From the NCBI GenBank assembly GCA_023424585.1, contig JAFADT010000490.1, positions 1 to 9,220 on the forward strand: a DNA stretch of 9,220 bases. Reading direction: 5' to 3'. Shown in pieces: positions 7,131 to 9,220 of this stretch. The stretch's first letter is position 1. Every line of letters begins with the position of its first letter. The notes below the pieces were generated by a model, which was not told the origin of the DNA, made no database searches, and saw only the letters and a list, made by a program, of their open reading frames with translations. The translations under genes were made by a program, and so were the position numbers. Source of the DNA: Pseudomonadota bacterium. Its GTDB lineage: Bacteria > Myxococcota > Myxococcia > Myxococcales > Myxococcaceae.

Positions 7131-8912
7131 TCAGAGGGGTGGGCCGTTCGCGGTGGCCGCGGCCATGATGAAGCGCGGGAGCAGCTCCTCGCGGAACCTC
7201 CGCCAGATGGAGACGTGGTTGTAGTTGGCCGCGGTGAACATCACGACGAGGTCCAGCTCCGGGACGACCATCACGAGCTGACCGCCGTTCCCGCTGGCCT
7301 CGTACTCGGAATACACGTGGTCGCCGACACGGAGCTCGTGGCGCCACCAGGTGTAGCCATAGGTCCTTCCGGGCTCCAGGGTGGCGTGGTGCGCGACGGA
7401 GCGCTCCACCCAGCGCTGGCTGATCACGCGCTTGCCGTTCCAGGTGCCGCCGGAGAGGTAGAGCTGCCCGAGCTTCAGCGCGTCACGGGGGCGCATGTAG
7501 ATGCCTCCGCCCAGGTATTGCTCGCCGTTGGGCATCAAGTCGAGGTGGTAGCCGCGCATCTGGAGGGGCGTGGCGACGTTCTGGGTGAAGAGCTCCGGAA
7601 TCCACCTGTGGGTGGTGTTGCGGAGGACGCCGCCCAGCAGGTTGATGTTCGCGGAGCAGTACACGGCTTTCTCGCCGGGAGCGCGGACCATGGGGAGGTC
7701 CAGCGTGTACTTGTACCAATCCGGTACGGAGTCTTCGAGCCGGTCCTCGTTGCCGGGGGACGCCGGGTCGTTGTCGTCACAGGCGAGGCCTGTCGACATG
7801 GTCATGAGGTGCGCGACGGTGAGCTTGCGCTTGCGTGCGTCCAGGTTGGCGAGCTTGTCCTTGTACTCGGGGAAGAGTGAGACGACGGGCGTGTCCACGG
7901 TGAAGGGGGCGCCCTGGTCCAGGGCGATGCCGATGAGCAGGGACGCGTAGGACTTCGAGGAGGAGCGCAGGTCGTGGGGGCGCTCCTTGTCGAAGCCCTG
8001 GAAATACTCTTCGAGGATGAGCTTCCCGTGACGGGCGACGAGGAGCCCCTGGATGGCGGGCACGGACTCCGGGCTGGGCTCCTGGTCGAGGATGCGCTGC
8101 ACGAGCTGCTGGAGTGGCTGGACGTCCATGCCAACGTCGTTGGGGGTCGCCGTGGTCCAGCCGTCATCCTCCGCGATGGGCTTCTGGTACGCGTAGGGGC
8201 CCGGGGCAGGCGTGCGGGAGTAGAGGCCCACGGCCTGGGCGCGGTCGCGGCGGGTGAAGTCGAACGTCGTGCCGAAGGGAGGGTAGGGCAGGGACAGCCG
8301 TCCGGCTCGCGCGTCGAACGTGCCTTCAAATTGGGTATCGCCCTGGGTGGACGTGAACCGGACCGTGCGCTCCTGGAGCTCCACGCGGAACCGCATCCGG
8401 TTGCCGAAGTTCCGCTCGGGGTTGCGGATGTATGCCGTCACGGAGCCGTCCGGCTGCTTCTGGACGACGAGATACAGCGAGAACCGGTCCTCCAGCGGAG
8501 CCACGTTGCCGCGCCAGACACCAGGCTGGAGCGCACGCAGCTCCACCGGGCTGGCGAACTTCATGCCGCTCATGAGCACCCCCGGCTGGATCCAGTGGCC
8601 GGTGATGCTCTGGTTGTTCTTCGCGATCGTGGCTCGAAGCTCGCCCTGACCGCCGGGCAGGACGACGGACACCTTCCGACCGTCGAGCCGGGCCGGAGCG
8701 TCGAAGCCCGCGATGCGAGCGCGCCAGGAGTTCCCTTCGCGTAGCAAAGTCAGTTCGCCTCGGACCTGCGGGCCGAGGATGCGCTCACTGCCCCAGATTC
8801 CGACCAGCTGTTCTACAGGCGCGGGGGCGGCTCCGACCTGGAGGGGGATGAGCGCTAGCAGGAAGCTGGTGAGCTTTGCGAGCCAAGGGAACGAACGACG
8901 CGAGGAGGGCAT
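7131..8912 (-). CDS. Secreted serine hydrolase, beta-lactamase/PBP-like fold
   Basis: A 593-residue exported hydrolase. Residues 1-29 are a signal peptide (Arg pair, hydrophobic core, GAA cleavage site). Residues about 30-235 form a beta-rich domain I do not recognise, with YIRNPERNFGNRMRF at 161-175. Residues about 255-585 are a class C beta-lactamase-type serine hydrolase domain. Visible motifs are SxxK as SSSK (nucleophile Ser317, Lys320), the tyrosine motif YCSAN (Tyr418, Asn422) embedded in YCSANINLLGG, and GNGGQ (541-545) at the position of the third motif, where relatives commonly have GHGGQ. Such proteins include esterases, D-amino-peptidases, amide hydrolases and beta-lactamases; the substrate cannot be told, and calling it a resistance gene would be unjustified. 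The only plausible start is ATG 8912, with a weak ribosome binding site. It is the first gene of a pair with the lipoprotein gene. Confidence 0.9.
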   Translation of the reverse strand: MPSSRRSFPWLAKLTSFLLALIPLQVGAAPAPVEQLVGIWGSERILGPQVRGELTLLREGNSWRARIAGFDAPARLDGRKVSVVLPGGQGELRATIAKNNQSITGHWIQPGVLMSGMKFASPVELRALQPGVWRGNVAPLEDRFSLYLVVQKQPDGSVTAYIRNPERNFGNRMRFRVELQERTVRFTSTQGDTQFEGTFDARAGRLSLPYPPFGTTFDFTRRDRAQAVGLYSRTPAPGPYAYQKPIAEDDGWTTATPNDVGMDVQPLQQLVQRILDQEPSPESVPAIQGLLVARHGKLILEEYFQGFDKERPHDLRSSSKSYASLLIGIALDQGAPFTVDTPVVSLFPEYKDKLANLDARKRKLTVAHLMTMSTGLACDDNDPASPGNEDRLEDSVPDWYKYTLDLPMVRAPGEKAVYCSANINLLGGVLRNTTHRWIPELFTQNVATPLQMRGYHLDLMPNGEQYLGGGIYMRPRDALKLGQLYLSGGTWNGKRVISQRWVERSVAHHATLEPGRTYGYTWWRHELRVGDHVYSEYEASGNGGQLVMVVPELDLVVMFTAANYNHVSIWRRFREELLPRFIMAAATANGPPL

Positions 8913-9128
8913 GCGCTAGCGAGGCTACCTGACTTCTCGCTGTGGAGAGAGAACGGTTGCCGTGTCTCGCTGGTCAGAAAGTGATGTTGAACTTGAGCCA
9001 TTGAACGGCATCCATGTCGATATTGATGCATGCCCATGTCGGTCCAGGGTGGCACATCCAAGACATGTCGACGGAGGCGAGCGAAGAAGGCATGACCCTT
9101 CACGTCGAGGATGGGTTGGCCATACGAA
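8913..9128. other. Gene-poor, lower-GC gap upstream of the hydrolase gene
   Basis: This stretch has 52% GC by hand count over 8961-9060, far below the flanking genes. It should contain the hydrolase promoter (leftward), but I see no convincing -35/-10 pair. CATGTCG occurs three times in the same orientation (9013-9019, 9035-9041, 9064-9070), the first and third followed by A. Short frames cross it on both strands, including a 39-codon leftward one at 8974-9093, but none has strong coding evidence. Confidence 0.4.
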
Positions 9129-9169
9129 AACGCCGCCTCGCTTCCGGAGGACCGGAAACGGGCGGCGTT
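9129..9169 (-). terminator. Intrinsic terminator of the leftward gene at the right edge
   Basis: AACGCCGCC (9129-9137) pairs perfectly with GGCGGCGTT (9161-9169). An inner stem TTCCGG/CCGGAA (9142-9147 with 9152-9157) closes an AGGA loop, with a bulged T and one C-A mismatch in between. Read on the minus strand the hairpin runs directly into GTTTTCGTAT, a usable T-tract, so termination is leftward. It begins about 30 nt past the TAG at 9201-9199, as expected for the terminator of that gene. Confidence 0.7.
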
Positions 9170-9198
9170 CGCGCTGCGTCGTCTTGCCGTGCTGCTGA

Positions 9199-9220
9199 CT
9201 ACCGGCGCTTCAGCGCCGCG
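9199..9220 (-). CDS. Probable last codons of a leftward gene cut by the right edge
   Basis: The minus strand reads Ala-Ala-Leu-Lys-Arg-Arg and then TAG at 9201-9199. The basic C-terminus and the terminator about 30 nt beyond it support a real gene end, but six residues cannot identify the gene and the other two frames are also open here. Confidence 0.35.

Noticed and set aside
7131..8912. Antibiotic-resistance beta-lactamase
   Set aside because: The catalytic motifs fit the wider serine-hydrolase family, the protein is much longer than a class C beta-lactamase and the third motif is GNGGQ rather than KTG; nothing shows beta-lactam hydrolysis.
8855..9103. 82-codon minus-strand frame overlapping the hydrolase start
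   Set aside because: It overlaps the signal-peptide coding region in another frame, shows no motif and has no good ribosome binding site.
8962..9198. 78-codon plus-strand frame at the right end
   Set aside because: It runs straight through the terminator hairpin and turns into Arg-rich low-complexity sequence; no ribosome binding site supports it.

Overview
The window is very GC-rich chromosomal DNA (79% by hand count over 2881-2980). It is tightly packed, with ATGA-overlapped genes, secreted lipoproteins and a Cys-rich surface module. This style points to a myxobacterium (Myxococcota, Myxococcus/Corallococcus type); that placement is inferred from sequence style, not from a marker gene.

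Layout. Positions 1-1759 are read leftward: a family-4 glycosyltransferase (116-1759) whose end overlaps the start of another gene running off the left edge. A 115-bp divergent gap (1760-1874) holds a near-perfect 16-bp palindrome and a second copy of its half-site 21 bp away. Rightward from 1875 is a complete dTDP-L-rhamnose pathway in the order rfbB-rfbD-rfbA-rfbC, with every junction an ATGA stop/start overlap. After a 145-bp gap with a strong small hairpin comes a YihY/BrkB-type membrane protein (5374-6435). A long GC-rich hairpin (6454-6487) separates it from a convergent leftward pair: a secreted serine hydrolase of the beta-lactamase/penicillin-binding fold (7131-8912) followed 17 bp later by a Cys-rich lipoprotein (6493-7113) that may carry a C2-like domain. 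Positions 8913-9128 are a gene-poor stretch of clearly lower GC. It is followed by a good leftward terminator (9129-9169) and the probable last codons of another leftward gene (9199-9220).

How they work together. RfbA activates glucose-1-phosphate with dTTP, RfbB dehydrates the product, RfbC epimerises it and RfbD reduces it to dTDP-L-rhamnose. The divergent glycosyltransferase is a natural candidate to use this or a related sugar nucleotide in O-antigen or exopolysaccharide assembly. The right-hand half is a separate unit concerned with the cell envelope or secretion.

No clearly new defence, mobile or RNA system is visible: there is no CRISPR array, transposase, integrase, tRNA or rRNA. The most useful leads are the operator-like palindrome between the divergent sugar genes, the hydrolase-lipoprotein pair with unusual domain make-up, and the low-GC gap on the right.
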